DNA of 64,000 nucleotides from Brevibacillus laterosporus LMG 15441 (GCF_000219535.2 NZ_CP007806.1:4794501-4858500); one strand, 5' to 3'. Positions 1 through 9,375 are shown, counted from the first letter of the stretch. Numbers and translations are program-made. The notes: generated by a model from the letters alone, not told the origin.

Positions 1-786
1 AAGTTGCTCTAAGCCTATTTTCGACATCTTAAAATCAACAAATAAACGACTTTGGTACTCTTCCTCATTCTCTGCACGTTGGAATTCTTCTAGATATACA
101 GGCTCCGTTCCCGCTTTCTGTACTCCCCACTCATCCAGCTCTTTATGCTCATGTAAACTGAATGTGTGCGAGCCAATATCAACTAAGCCGGAAGCCAGCA
201 TTTCGTCAATTTGTTGATAAGCTAAAGGAACGGTCATATTTTCTCGCTTTCGATCCATGGTATCTCGCAATCTACCTGCAATTACAAAAGATGCAGATGG
301 ATACCCATATTTGGAAAGCAACGGATATGCATGTGTGTAATAACTTTCATAGCCGTCATCAAACGTAAATAAAACTGCATTCTCCTTGGCAGTTACGCCT
401 GTTTGCATAAAAGTAAAAAACTCTCTTAGGCTAATAGGATGAAAGTTATGTTCCTTTATAAATTGTAAATGCTCACCAAACTGCTCTGGTGTTATTACAA
501 ATGGCTTATTACTGTCACGATCAATGTGATGATAATTCAAGATGACAACCTTGTCTTTATACCATCTCTCGTTTGGTAGCTTTTCTTCTGGTTTACTAGT
601 TCTAGAAGGAATTTGCTCTACGTCTGGCCCTTTAGGTTCTAATGAATGAGACGTATGATCCCCCGTCTTTTGTTGCACATAATCCGTATTTTCTATCCCT
701 ACATTCTCTGGTCTAAACCAATACACAAGGATAGAAAACAGAAGAAGAAGAAGGAAAAAGACGAGAAAGAAAGGTTTTTTCTTCAT
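1..786 (-). CDS. Polysaccharide deacetylase (NodB domain), 3' end outside window
   Basis: The gene starts at an ATG at 786 and stays open for 262 codons to the left edge, so its C-terminus is missing. An N-terminal hydrophobic segment (residues 5-24) looks like a signal anchor, followed by a polar linker to about residue 75. A NodB-type deacetylase fold follows: NYHHID near 84-89, the metal/catalytic motif TFDDGY at 141-146, and the second zinc motif SHTFSLH at 206-212. The family removes N- or O-acetyl groups from extracellular polysaccharides or peptidoglycan. The YHH...TFDDGY arrangement resembles PgaB/IcaB-type enzymes, but the substrate cannot be assigned. A TATAAT -10 box lies at 813-818 on minus without a convincing -35. 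An AAAGGA ribosome site sits 13 bases upstream of the ATG, a little far, with a four-codon mini-ORF overlapping the start. Confidence 0.85.
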   Translation of the reverse strand, partial: MKKKPFFLVFFLLLLLFSILVYWFRPENVGIENTDYVQQKTGDHTSHSLEPKGPDVEQIPSRTSKPEEKLPNERWYKDKVVILNYHHIDRDSNKPFVITPEQFGEHLQFIKEHNFHPISLREFFTFMQTGVTAKENAVLFTFDDGYESYYTHAYPLLSKYGYPSASFVIAGRLRDTMDRKRENMTVPLAYQQIDEMLASGLVDIGSHTFSLHEHKELDEWGVQKAGTEPVYLEEFQRAENEEEYQSRLFVDFKMSKIGLEQL

Positions 787-904
787 GATGCGCCCATGTT
801 CCTTTCGATCTTATTATAGTGCTTTTCGACAAAGATTTACAGAATCCTCTACGTAGTCTACCCCATTGAAGTTGTACTTGCCTAGCCTTTTTCGCAATTT
901 TCAT

Positions 905-939
905 AAGAAAAAAGAAGCCCAGGAAAATCCTAGGCTTCT
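905..939 (-). terminator. Rho-independent terminator after metK
   Basis: Arms at 913-924 and 928-939 form a 12-bp stem with one G-U pair. On the minus strand the stem is followed by a run of T. It lies just beyond the metK stop. Confidence 0.85.
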
Positions 940-948
940 CTGTATTTT

Positions 949-2154
949 TTACAGGCTAGCAGCGTCTTTTTTTAGATCTTCTGCTTTATCTGTACGCTCC
1001 CATGGTACATTCAGATCATTGCGTCCGAAATGACCATATGCTGCGGTTTGTTTATAGATCGGACGGCGTAGGTCTAATTGCTTAATAATGCCTGCTGGGC
1101 GCAGATCAAAGTGCTTGCGAACCAATGCTACCAAATCAGATTCCGCAATTTTTCCTGTTCCAAATGTATTTACAGCGATAGATACCGGTTGAGCTACCCC
1201 GATTGCATAAGCTACCTGTACTTCGCAATGTTCAGCAAGACCTGCAGCTACAATGTTTTTCGCTACATAGCGAGCTGCATAAGCACCAGAACGGTCTACT
1301 TTTGTAGGATCCTTACCGGAGAATGCACCACCGCCATGACGAGCATAACCGCCATACGTATCTACGATGATTTTACGACCAGTTAAACCGGCATCCCCTT
1401 GAGGACCACCGATAACGAAACGTCCGGTTGGGTTAATGAAGTATTTCGTTTGATCGTCTAACAGATTTGTAGGAACGATCGGTTTAATTACTTGCTCCAT
1501 TAGATCCTTTTTAATCTGATCTAGTTCTACTTCTGGAGCATGTTGAGTAGAAATAACAATTGTATCGATGCGAACTGGTTTATCGCCATCGTATTCAACA
1601 GTTACTTGCGTTTTACCATCTGGACGAAGGTATTCAAGCGTACCATTTTTACGCACTTCTGTCAGACGACGTGCCAACTGGTGAGCCATGCTGATTGGAA
1701 GAGGCATTAATTCTGGTGTTTCGTTGCAAGCATAACCAAACATTAGACCCTGGTCACCTGCACCGATTGCTTCGATTTCAGCATCAGTCATGCTACCCTC
1801 ACGTGCTTCCAACGCTTGGTCAACACCTAGTGCGATATCTGCTGATTGCTCGCCGATTGCAGTAATAACACCGCATGTATCTGCATCAAAACCATATTTT
1901 GCACGATCGTAACCAATTTCACGAATCGTATCTCTTACTAGCTTTTGGATATCTACATATGTAGAAGTTGTGATTTCACCTGCCACAAGTACTAATCCGG
2001 TGGTAACAGATGTCTCGCATGCTACACGAGCATTCGGATCTTTAGATAAGATCGCATCAAGAATAGAATCAGAAACTTGGTCACAAATCTTATCTGGATG
2101 TCCTTCAGTAACGGACTCAGATGTAAACAAGCGACGCCCTTTTTGCAATTCCAT
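949..2154 (-). CDS. metK: S-adenosylmethionine synthetase
   Basis: MetK makes S-adenosylmethionine from methionine and ATP in the cytoplasm. The three-domain family is recognised by VTEGHPDK near the N-terminus, the GAGDQG(L/I)MFGYA signature and the glycine-rich GGGAFSGKD loop. The protein is about 401 residues, as expected. I chose the ATG at 2154 rather than the in-frame ATG at 2172. AAGGAGG lies between the two, seven bases before the 2154 ATG, so the upstream codon would be inside the ribosome binding site. The gene is monocistronic, with a SAM-I riboswitch in its leader and a terminator behind it, which implies feedback control by its own product. Confidence 0.97.
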   Translation of the reverse strand: MELQKGRRLFTSESVTEGHPDKICDQVSDSILDAILSKDPNARVACETSVTTGLVLVAGEITTSTYVDIQKLVRDTIREIGYDRAKYGFDADTCGVITAIGEQSADIALGVDQALEAREGSMTDAEIEAIGAGDQGLMFGYACNETPELMPLPISMAHQLARRLTEVRKNGTLEYLRPDGKTQVTVEYDGDKPVRIDTIVISTQHAPEVELDQIKKDLMEQVIKPIVPTNLLDDQTKYFINPTGRFVIGGPQGDAGLTGRKIIVDTYGGYARHGGGAFSGKDPTKVDRSGAYAARYVAKNIVAAGLAEHCEVQVAYAIGVAQPVSIAVNTFGTGKIAESDLVALVRKHFDLRPAGIIKQLDLRRPIYKQTAAYGHFGRNDLNVPWERTDKAEDLKKDAASL

Positions 2155-2222
2155 ACTTAAAACCTCCTTCAACTGGAAACATGATATATAGTATGTTTGC
2201 CGAGCCAGGTTTCCATCACGAC

Positions 2223-2404
2223 AAAAAGAAAAACCTTTCCCTCCGCTGAGGAAAAGGTTGCTTTTCTAATGCGTTCCTTAACCCTCTTATCGGCCAGAGT
2301 GAGTCTAACTATTTAGATAGTTATCCTTTCTCTGCTGGTTAGCACCGCTCAAAACGGTTGCCGGGCTTCATTGGGCCAGTCCCTCCACCTACTCTGGATA
2401 AGAG
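2223..2404 (-). promoter_or_regulatory. SAM-I (S-box) riboswitch with terminator hairpin, upstream of metK
   Basis: On minus, the aptamer runs from 2404 to 2284. It is closed by the P1 helix GATAAGAG/CTCTTATC arms. It contains conserved S-box blocks such as GAGGGACTGGCCCAATGAAGC and GCCCGGCAACC, followed by the GGTGCTAA(C)C element. It is followed by an intrinsic terminator with arms 2232-2243 and 2248-2259 and a T-rich tail. SAM binding is expected to favour this terminator and stop metK transcription. Confidence 0.96.
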
Positions 2405-2421
2405 TAATATCCATGATTTAT

Positions 2422-2450
2422 AGAATAATCTTTTTTTAGAAGGGTGTCAA
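2422..2450 (-). promoter_or_regulatory. SigA-type promoter for the metK leader
   Basis: A perfect TTGACA (2445-2450) is separated by 17 bases from TATTCT (2422-2427) on the minus strand. A start about ten bases further falls immediately ahead of the riboswitch aptamer. Confidence 0.7.
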
Positions 2451-2477
2451 TGTACTTTTGTAAAAAAACCCGGCATT

Positions 2478-5030
2478 TTACAATTGGAAGGACTTAGCTA
2501 ATACAGTGACCATTTCCCCGCGTTTCACAGGACGATCTGGCTTAAAGGTTCCATCCTGATAACCATGTAACCAGCCATAGTGTGAAAGTGTTTCGATTGC
2601 AGCCACCGCCCAATGTGATTGAGGCACATCACGATAAGAAGGACTGGACGATCTTGACACGTTTATTTTTTTAGCACGTGCAATCATCAAAGCCATTTCT
2701 GCTCGATTAACAGGTCGATCCGGTTCAATTTTCCCATTGAAGCCGCTCATAATCCCCAACTGAGAAGCCTGTAACAAACTCTCATATGCCCAATGCTTTT
2801 TATCTAAATCCTTATAGGTATTAAGACCTACTCGACCAATTGGAAGCTTTTTGGCCTTCATCGAGCGAAGGAGCATGTCTGCGAATTCAGCTCGCGTCAT
2901 ATTAGCATCTGGACGGAAGCTATACGTATTAGGTACGGTAATGACTCCACGTTGAGTTAAACGACCTATATCATTTCTAGCCCAATGCCCATGTATGTCT
3001 CGAAAGCCGCCGTACATTTCCTGACGAGTTAATGTAAATCGATACGCATCATAGCGGAATGGCGTAGTACTGGTCAGCTTTATATAGTATGTCCCTGCAG
3101 CTAATTTTTTTTCAAAGACAATGCTATTATCTTGTCCAAAAACCTTTTCCGCTCGAATTGCATATTTCATATCGCGACTATCGTAAATACTCATCATGAT
3201 CTTTACCTGTGGCGGTACATAAGGTGCCCGAATGGTAACATACGTTTCTTTTGGAACCGAAAATGTAAACCAATCGTTATCTGCTTCTGAAGGAATTGTG
3301 CCTGTAATCAGACTGTTGTCCCCTAGTTTTGTAGCTAAACGATAAGTATCGTTTGGTTCATTTGGGTCTTTTCGTTCAGGCATATAATTTAGCTGAAAAA
3401 AGTACTCGCCGCTCACAGCAGCAGGATAGCTGTTCTGAATTTGGAACAAATAGCGACCTGGCGTGACATTCATCTCCAGGCTTTTTAATGGATCAGTGGG
3501 CGAGCTGCTATTAAGGGAAATTCCGCCAGATGTCTTATCGCGTTCTTTACGCACCTTAATTTCCGGGTCTAATCGTAGAGTATCTGTATCCACTCGCAGA
3601 TAAAGCTTGCCTGGATCACGTACAAAATAGGAAAACCAATCAACGTCCTGTGCTGTGTGAAAATTCCCCTTGATCTCAATGTTATTACCTGGAGGCAGGG
3701 GTCGGACTTGATCAATACTATTATTTGGCTCATATCGATCAGGTGCAATGGCAAAACGATTGGTAATGGTATAGCGTAATGTGCTAGACACCGCAGACCG
3801 TTGGAAGTGAATGTGAACCTTGCCCGGTTTCACTGCAATTGTTGCAGTGGCTTTATTACCAAGATAATACGTATCCTGAGGCTTTCCGTCCTGATAAACA
3901 CTAGCCGCCAATGGAGCCTGCGTATCCACGGAAACCTCTGCTTTTAATTCTAAGGTTCCCTCATAAGGAATATCCGTGTAAAACCAATCGCTCTTATCTT
4001 TATCGCTTAGAGTGCCGTGAATCTGACTTTCCATGGGGAATGCGGCTGCGGTACGCTGTGTATTGTTTGGCTCATTTATATCATCAGGCAGTCTACTCAT
4101 TACTGCCTTCTGAATATTTAAAAGACCATATCCTGTCCGCCTGTCCCATCTCACTCCATTTAATTTCGTTGCTGAATGGTACAGAAGCTGGCGTACCTCC
4201 AACGGTTTCATATTTGGGTTCCTAGCAAGAATTAACGCCGCCGCACCAGCTACCTGAGGAGCCGCTGCAGAGGTACCCTTCATCGAATCGTACCCGCCAC
4301 CTCTTGTTGTCGTATACACATTCACGCCTGGGGCCACTAGGTTAATTTCTGGTCCAAAATTAGAACGGCTATGGATGGTATTAGAGTTCGTAACGGCGCC
4401 AACCGCAATCACCGTAGGAAAGGCAGCAGGATAGTTAACACGACTCCCTTCATTTCCAGTAGCCGCTACAACAACAACTCCCCTATCCTCTGCAAAATCT
4501 ATTGCATCCTCCAGTGCCTTCGAATAATATATTGCGCTGGCGGACATCAAAACAACTTTGGCTCCTTCATTAACTGCTCGTCTAATTCCCGCTGCTAAAC
4601 GATCAGATGATGAAAGTCCTTTTTTATCCAAAATTTTAATAGGCAATATTTTAGCGTTCCATAAAACCCCTGTTACCCCTAAACCGTTGTTTCCTTTAGC
4701 TCCCAATATCCCGATCACATTGGTGCCATGCCCGTTTAAATCTGAAGCACTTTCCTCTTGCACTAAATTAATAGTAGGCAACAGATTGTCCTTCAAATCT
4801 GGATGGGAAGAGTCTACCCCGGAATCAAGCACCGCAATTTTAATCGCTGTATTGCTGTTGACGATCCCCCAAGCCTCCACTGCCTTAATCTGCGTTAAAT
4901 GAAGCTGTTTTGAAAAGTAGGGATCGTTTGGCATCGCGGCTGCTTGGGCAGGCTTTTCACCAACCGTAAAAGCAAGTAAAGTAACAACAACCGGAATAAT
5001 CATTCTTTTTGTCAACTGTGTATATCGCAT
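2478..5030 (-). CDS. Secreted S8 subtilisin-family serine protease with C-terminal SLH domains
   Basis: This 850-residue protein has a signal peptide ending near residues 29-32 (PAQA-AA). A subtilase catalytic domain follows, with Asp69 in VLDSGVD, His101 in NGHGT, oxyanion Asn193 and Ser254 in GTSAAAPQVAG. No long inhibitor-like propeptide is visible between signal and catalytic domain. Residues 315-650 hold three PPC-like beta modules, each beginning EPN(N/D)T or EPNNS and including a DWF motif. Residues 670-850 carry three SLH domains (FRDIHGHWA, YKDLDKKHWA, YRDVPQSHWA). The family cleaves proteins outside the cell; the SLH domains should hold it on the secondary wall polymer. An AAGGAGG site precedes the ATG. 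It lies downstream of the three SLAP genes, behind its own promoter. Confidence 0.93.
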   Translation of the reverse strand: MRYTQLTKRMIIPVVVTLLAFTVGEKPAQAAAMPNDPYFSKQLHLTQIKAVEAWGIVNSNTAIKIAVLDSGVDSSHPDLKDNLLPTINLVQEESASDLNGHGTNVIGILGAKGNNGLGVTGVLWNAKILPIKILDKKGLSSSDRLAAGIRRAVNEGAKVVLMSASAIYYSKALEDAIDFAEDRGVVVVAATGNEGSRVNYPAAFPTVIAVGAVTNSNTIHSRSNFGPEINLVAPGVNVYTTTRGGGYDSMKGTSAAAPQVAGAAALILARNPNMKPLEVRQLLYHSATKLNGVRWDRRTGYGLLNIQKAVMSRLPDDINEPNNTQRTAAAFPMESQIHGTLSDKDKSDWFYTDIPYEGTLELKAEVSVDTQAPLAASVYQDGKPQDTYYLGNKATATIAVKPGKVHIHFQRSAVSSTLRYTITNRFAIAPDRYEPNNSIDQVRPLPPGNNIEIKGNFHTAQDVDWFSYFVRDPGKLYLRVDTDTLRLDPEIKVRKERDKTSGGISLNSSSPTDPLKSLEMNVTPGRYLFQIQNSYPAAVSGEYFFQLNYMPERKDPNEPNDTYRLATKLGDNSLITGTIPSEADNDWFTFSVPKETYVTIRAPYVPPQVKIMMSIYDSRDMKYAIRAEKVFGQDNSIVFEKKLAAGTYYIKLTSTTPFRYDAYRFTLTRQEMYGGFRDIHGHWARNDIGRLTQRGVITVPNTYSFRPDANMTRAEFADMLLRSMKAKKLPIGRVGLNTYKDLDKKHWAYESLLQASQLGIMSGFNGKIEPDRPVNRAEMALMIARAKKINVSRSSSPSYRDVPQSHWAVAAIETLSHYGWLHGYQDGTFKPDRPVKRGEMVTVLAKSFQL

Positions 5031-5104
5031 ATGGTGCCCTTTCCTCCTTCTCCTGTAAAGAAGTAAATCAGGAAGGATTAGCGTTCTTAATCTTTCAATT
5101 GTTC

Positions 5105-5133
5105 TTTATATAGCATAGTATAGGCTTGCTCAA
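5105..5133 (-). promoter_or_regulatory. SigA-type promoter for the SLH subtilase
   Basis: TTGAGC (5128-5133), a 17-base spacer and TATAAA (5105-5110) are read on minus, about 75 bases ahead of the subtilase start. Confidence 0.55.
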
Positions 5134-5175
5134 GAGACAACCATTTCCTGCACCTAATTTTTCCCAAATACAATA

Positions 5176-5206
5176 GATAAAGACCCCTCTCATCACGAAA
5201 GGGGTC
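5176..5206 (-). terminator. Terminator after the SLAP gene cluster
   Basis: The arms GACCCCT (5182-5188) and AGGGGTC (5200-5206) form a seven-bp stem, and minus-strand T residues follow. It closes the three-gene SLAP cluster. Confidence 0.75.
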
Positions 5207-5215
5207 ATAAAAGGA

Positions 5216-6220
5216 TTACTGAATGAATCCCTTGTTATTTTCATGTAATTCTAGCTTCTGAGCTTTTACATCTTTATCCTGTCTTGCATCTGGTACATAA
5301 GCTTTGCATGTAGACAAGTCCAGATCTTTGCCTTCTAGCGAACTTGCTGGAATATAGAATCCCCATACGCGTTGAGTTTTAGGTTTAATGTAGAGGCTAT
5401 GCAGGCCAAAATGCATGCGTGCAACGTCTCTACCAATCTCGTCACGGATATACACAGGTACTTCTGTGAATTCTACACGTTTATCTAAACCATTCATGAA
5501 GGCTACAATTACTTTTAGGCCGCCATCTGGAACCTGAACTAAATCAATAGCTGTCAGTTCAACTTGACCGTCACGGATCGGGAACAGGTCTTTTACCTTT
5601 TGGATATAAGACTCTTCCTCTTCATCTGTTAAGCCGTTGTGTTTCTCCACTAGCTTTTCTTCCATTTTATATTGATCTAGTCTTTCTTTATCATAAACCA
5701 TAAATAATTGCGTATCATCCTCAGGCATGAACAAGAAATCCTCCCATGTGAAAAGGAATTCACATGGACTTGCAGACATATCTTGCAAACCACCCATTGT
5801 TAGCATCTCAAAGGATTTGCGTGCCACTACCTTACCATCAGAGGTAACCAAAGCAAGTGGTAATTTATTTAACATAATATCCTGATGTGTAGCATTACGA
5901 ACAAATGTCATTACCAGGAAGCCCGTATTTAATACATTCGTAAAGAACGGAAAAATCCCTACCTCATCACGGACAACCGGTGGCAACTCATCATGAATGA
6001 ATTGCAACAACTCAATGTCCATCTCTTCCAAATTCTTGGAAGCTAAACTATTCAAGTTTAGAAACAATTCCTTGGAAGGGATGCGGTTTGACGATTGCTC
6101 AGGCTGTTCAATGCCAGATACACCTAGGTAAAACTCTTTTTGTAGAAACTCATGAATATCCTCACGGGCCTGTTCTAACCCCTGTTTAGAACCAAACCAA
6201 TTAACTAATTGCCAACTCAT
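5216..6220 (-). CDS. SLAP-domain protein (third and most divergent of three)
   Basis: This 334-residue protein has no signal peptide or membrane segment. It can be read as two tandem SLAP domains: roughly residues 60-200 (around FLVMTFVRNAT and SASPCEFLFTWEDF) and 205-325 (VELTAIDLVQVPDGGLKVIV, RVWGFYIP). Each half keeps the family rhythm of a helix, a hydrophobic beta strand ending in a vRNa/mNGl motif, and a terminal aromatic-rich W-x-F strand. Related proteins in Bacillus anthracis (SlaP/SlaQ) accompany SecA2 and are needed for S-layer protein export. A similar cytoplasmic or membrane-associated role is an inference here. AGGAGG lies seven bases before the ATG. It is the least conserved of the three, and its first repeat is hardest to align. 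Confidence 0.75.
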   Translation of the reverse strand: MSWQLVNWFGSKQGLEQAREDIHEFLQKEFYLGVSGIEQPEQSSNRIPSKELFLNLNSLASKNLEEMDIELLQFIHDELPPVVRDEVGIFPFFTNVLNTGFLVMTFVRNATHQDIMLNKLPLALVTSDGKVVARKSFEMLTMGGLQDMSASPCEFLFTWEDFLFMPEDDTQLFMVYDKERLDQYKMEEKLVEKHNGLTDEEEESYIQKVKDLFPIRDGQVELTAIDLVQVPDGGLKVIVAFMNGLDKRVEFTEVPVYIRDEIGRDVARMHFGLHSLYIKPKTQRVWGFYIPASSLEGKDLDLSTCKAYVPDARQDKDVKAQKLELHENNKGFIQ

Positions 6221-6284
6221 TCTATAACCTCCTGTGCATAAGGCAAGGCGACATGCTTTTCAGCAGTCACCTTGAACGCTTTCT

Positions 6285-7217
6285 CTATAAAACTTCTACA
6301 TCCAATTCCCAATTGGATTTATTCAATGTTTGATTCATGTTAACAACTTTTGGCGGGAACGCTAATATCCATGGCTTGCTAGAACCGCTTTTCAGACTGA
6401 TCTTACTTCCATCCACGATTCCTTCCGCTATTACCTTCTCCTTGTTTCGTTCACGCACTACTACACGCAATGCTTTTGGTTGGAAGGTATCTTCCAAAGC
6501 GCTGCGGATTAGCATCGCCACGATTAAACGCCCATCCTCTTTTAAGCCAATATCAAAACCGGTGAAACTAACTGTACCTGGAGCCAAGAAAGGGAGATTG
6601 TACATCATATTTTCCAGACGATCCTTTTGCGTTACGGTCAAACGTTTTTCCATAGCTGGATCAATCTCTAGATTTTTTGGCCAGACAAACTCACGTTGTG
6701 GCAGTCCAATAATCAGTTTCCATTGTCTAACGTCCATAGATCTTTCGTTTGTCACCAAATCTTCTGGGAAAGTAATTTCCCACGGACGACTGCTCATTGG
6801 TGGAATTATTCCAACTGGACTCAGATCAAATTCACCTTTAGCAAATAAATGACCTTCAACAGCAATTGCTAGGTCTAATTTACCCATTTCTACCGGTATT
6901 GATGAGGCGTTACGAATAAATAAAGCTACGGTAACAGCCCCTTCACGAGGAATCAAGCTAAAACCCGTAAGTCCTAATGTTCCCTCAGGAATATCTGGCA
7001 AGCTATCATTTAAGAAGCGCAAGGTATACTTTTTCTCTTGATCCAGCATTTCGTTCCATGCTGGGTTGAAAGAAACTTCCAGATCGCTTGATTTTAACAT
7101 TTTTTCTGTCGCTTCTTCAATCCGATTATGCGTAGTCTGAGAAAGGTCTTTCTTGAGATCCTCGTGACTTCGCATTTCATTATCGTTAGTAAACCAATTC
7201 TTTAAAAAGTTAAACAT
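6285..7217 (-). CDS. SLAP-domain protein (second of three), accessory-Sec S-layer assembly type
   Basis: The likely start is the ATG at 7217 (310 residues, MFNFLKNWF), preceded by AGAGGGGG. An in-frame upstream ATG at 7244 lacks a site. The N-terminal FLKNWF block is shared with the next SLAP protein upstream (FLKNILSG). Two SLAP domains follow. The first, about 60-180, carries LGLTGFSLIPREGAVTVALF, IRNAS and RPWEITFPEDL. The second, about 190-308, carries VSFTGFDIGLKEDGRLIVAM, LIRSA and KPWILAFP. Both halves share a G-F-x(2)-x-(P/K)-x-(D/E)-G core, so the protein is an internal duplication. The function is inferred from the family's association with SecA2-dependent S-layer secretion. Confidence 0.85.
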   Translation of the reverse strand: MFNFLKNWFTNDNEMRSHEDLKKDLSQTTHNRIEEATEKMLKSSDLEVSFNPAWNEMLDQEKKYTLRFLNDSLPDIPEGTLGLTGFSLIPREGAVTVALFIRNASSIPVEMGKLDLAIAVEGHLFAKGEFDLSPVGIIPPMSSRPWEITFPEDLVTNERSMDVRQWKLIIGLPQREFVWPKNLEIDPAMEKRLTVTQKDRLENMMYNLPFLAPGTVSFTGFDIGLKEDGRLIVAMLIRSALEDTFQPKALRVVVRERNKEKVIAEGIVDGSKISLKSGSSKPWILAFPPKVVNMNQTLNKSNWELDVEVL

Positions 7218-7286
7218 AAGATCCCCCTCTTTGCTGTGATACAAAATTCCTATATAATCAATTCCGTTTTTAACGTAGTACGATCT

Positions 7287-7301
7287 CTAGTCAGTGACTA
7301 G
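7287..7301. repeat. Perfect 15-bp palindrome between SLAP genes
   Basis: CTAGTCA-G-TGACTAG has seven-base arms around a single central base and lies between the first and second SLAP genes. No T-run follows, so it is not a normal terminator. A protein-binding site is possible. Confidence 0.5.
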
Positions 7302-7323
7302 GAGTTATTCGCCGGGAAAAAGA

Positions 7324-8295
7324 TTAATTTTGAGCAAGCTGCACTTTCCACTGGGATAAATCAACATTTTCCTTTAGGATGCTCTCTTTTGGAAAAATAA
7401 ACATCCAAGGCTTGCTTGTTTGGGCATTTACAACAAAATCCTTTAGCTGGAATACACCCTCTGCTACCTTATCACCTGTGGCATCATAAAGAGCCAGTGG
7501 CAGTTGTTCAAAAGAAAGATTTTGAGTCGATCCATTCCGAATTAAGAGAATCGCTCGAATTACGCCTTCATCGTTTTGCTTCGCTTGAACGCTCTGAACA
7601 TTTACTTCCCCTTCTTTTAGCTCAGGAAGACTTTTTGCCAGCTCGATAAAGTATTTCTTTTGATCGTCAGTTAACGATTTTACCCAAGATTCTTCCAGCT
7701 CCAAATTTTTCGGCAGTACCATTTTATTTTGAGCCAATTCAAAGGCAAGTTTCCAGTTTTGCAGCAGAACATTTGTCGTGATAAAGTGTTCTCTTGTAAA
7801 TACAAAATTCCACGGTCGAGCATGGAACGCCGGAATTTCTCCAAGCTCGCTTAGATCAAATTCTTGTCGGGTAAATAGCTTATCGCCCTCAAACAGGATA
7901 AGCAAGGTCATTTTCCCCAACGCAACAGGCTGATCGCTTGCATTTCGTACAAAAGCCGCTATTTCAACGCCGTCCTCATGAGGCACCATATTAAATCCAG
8001 AGATAGCAATATTGCCCTCTTCCAAAGGCTCCAATTGGTTAGCCATAAAGGACATCGAATATTTCTGCATATTATCTAGCTCATTTTCCCATAACGGGTG
8101 TAGGGATAGCGCTGTCACGCGTGTAGTGACATCAGTTGATTTTTGTTTCGTAGTCTTCTTGGCTTTGTCATTCTTCTTATCCGAAGCTTGTTTATCCGTG
8201 TTTGTAACAGGCAACACAGACTGTTCCTTACTTTTCGGCAAAGTAGAGGTGTCTTTTTCATCACCTGACAATATATTTTTCAAAAAGGAAAACAT
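7324..8295 (-). CDS. SLAP-domain protein (first of three), accessory-Sec S-layer assembly type
   Basis: This 323-residue protein begins MFSFLKNILSG, then has a lysine/threonine-rich, low-complexity linker (about 15-60). Two SLAP domains follow. The first is about 65-195 (HPLWENELDNMQKY, ISGFNMVPHEDGVEIAAFVR, RPWNFVFTRE). The second is about 205-320 (LTDDQKKYFIELAKSLPEL, GVIRAILLIRNGS, KPWMFIFPKES). It has the clearest SLAP repeats of the trio. GGGAGCGGA precedes the ATG. It heads a three-gene run with gaps of about 65-105 bases, behind a likely SigA promoter at 8349-8378. B. anthracis SlaP-type proteins assist SecA2-dependent export of S-layer proteins. No secA2 is present in this window, so the partner must lie elsewhere if the analogy holds. 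Confidence 0.85.
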   Translation of the reverse strand: MFSFLKNILSGDEKDTSTLPKSKEQSVLPVTNTDKQASDKKNDKAKKTTKQKSTDVTTRVTALSLHPLWENELDNMQKYSMSFMANQLEPLEEGNIAISGFNMVPHEDGVEIAAFVRNASDQPVALGKMTLLILFEGDKLFTRQEFDLSELGEIPAFHARPWNFVFTREHFITTNVLLQNWKLAFELAQNKMVLPKNLELEESWVKSLTDDQKKYFIELAKSLPELKEGEVNVQSVQAKQNDEGVIRAILLIRNGSTQNLSFEQLPLALYDATGDKVAEGVFQLKDFVVNAQTSKPWMFIFPKESILKENVDLSQWKVQLAQN

Positions 8296-8348
8296 GATTT
8301 GTCCGCTCCCACATGTATAGTATTGTCTACCTATATTCTTATCTTTTC

Positions 8349-8378
8349 ATATTATCATAAGTAACCTTCAAAACACAA
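8349..8378 (-). promoter_or_regulatory. Likely SigA promoter for the SLAP cluster
   Basis: TTGTGT (8373-8378), 18 bases and TAATAT (8349-8354) are read on minus, about 54 bases before the first SLAP start. Confidence 0.5.
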
Positions 8379-8393
8379 AAGCCCATATTTTCC

Positions 8394-9359
8394 TTAACTC
8401 AATCGTTTCAGGCATTCCATTATACCCTGTTCATAAGGGGTATGTACAATACGCCCTAGCTCGTGTTCATATTTACTGCCGTCTAACTGAATGGTAGATT
8501 CTGTGACATACATCATCTCCACCATTTCCCTCATAAAGGGCTGGAACCAGCCAAGCACTGTCATTACTTTCCGGCCAATTGGGACCATGAAATTTTTTCT
8601 TCCATTATATAGACGCGCCATCTCCCTGATTTGTTTTGCTGAAATCGTCCCCGAACCTGGAATATTCCAAGTCGTTCCATACGTATTCGGACGTTTAGCC
8701 AATCGAATAATCGCTTTGGCTGCATCTGGTGTATAGATGTATTCACGTTTAACAGTAGGATCGCCAATAAAGATACTGGGCTTCCCTTTAGCCAAAGACT
8801 CTAGCGTGACATGTAAAACTGTATTCGTTGCGTGTGGACCATAAAAGTCAGGTAAATGAACAAGCATACATGGGGTACCCGACTCGTTCGCTTTCCACAC
8901 AAGCTGTTCTATCTGTAACCGAATCTTCCCCTTTGTCGTATGTGGTTCTTTAGAGTGCTGTTCATTTACTAACGGTGTTTTGGCTCTACCGTATGCATAG
9001 ATGTTGTCGATCACAACCACTTTGGCTCCATGATGCTTGGCAGCAGTTAAAACATTGTTCATCAATGCTGGATGGCCTGTTTTCCATTCCGGATATGGAA
9101 CACTGACACAATGAAAAATCACATCCACACCCTTAGCGGCTTGTAGCAAATCTTCTAGGCTATAGGCATCTCCTGTGTATAAGGACAAAGCTGGGGAATA
9201 GTCTCGTTTCTTCGTTTCCAATTCCCATTCGGCTTGTAATTTCGTCAGCTTTGTAGTAGAGCGTGCAAAAGCTACCGTATGAATCCCGTTGCGAAGTAAT
9301 TCTAAAACTAATTCTGTTCCAATGCTACCTGTAGCTCCAAATACCAATGCTTTGTCCAT
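8394..9359 (-). CDS. NAD(P)-dependent epimerase/dehydratase-like (extended SDR) protein
   Basis: This 321-residue protein has a Rossmann fold with GATGSIG at 8-14 and the atypical-SDR nucleotide-binding start MDKALVFG. Further landmarks are a YAYGR active-site-region motif near 122-126, a YIYTPDAAKAI block near 207-217 and TWNIPGSG near 230. Members of this family reduce or epimerise sugar nucleotides or small carbonyls; the substrate is unknown. GAGAAGGA precedes the ATG. A 20-bp palindromic site at 9376-9395, almost identical to one ahead of the TetR gene, lies directly upstream. The TetR-family neighbour is therefore its likely repressor. Confidence 0.8.
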   Translation of the reverse strand: MDKALVFGATGSIGTELVLELLRNGIHTVAFARSTTKLTKLQAEWELETKKRDYSPALSLYTGDAYSLEDLLQAAKGVDVIFHCVSVPYPEWKTGHPALMNNVLTAAKHHGAKVVVIDNIYAYGRAKTPLVNEQHSKEPHTTKGKIRLQIEQLVWKANESGTPCMLVHLPDFYGPHATNTVLHVTLESLAKGKPSIFIGDPTVKREYIYTPDAAKAIIRLAKRPNTYGTTWNIPGSGTISAKQIREMARLYNGRKNFMVPIGRKVMTVLGWFQPFMREMVEMMYVTESTIQLDGSKYEHELGRIVHTPYEQGIMECLKRLS

Positions 9360-9375
9360 GATCCTTCTCTCCTTT

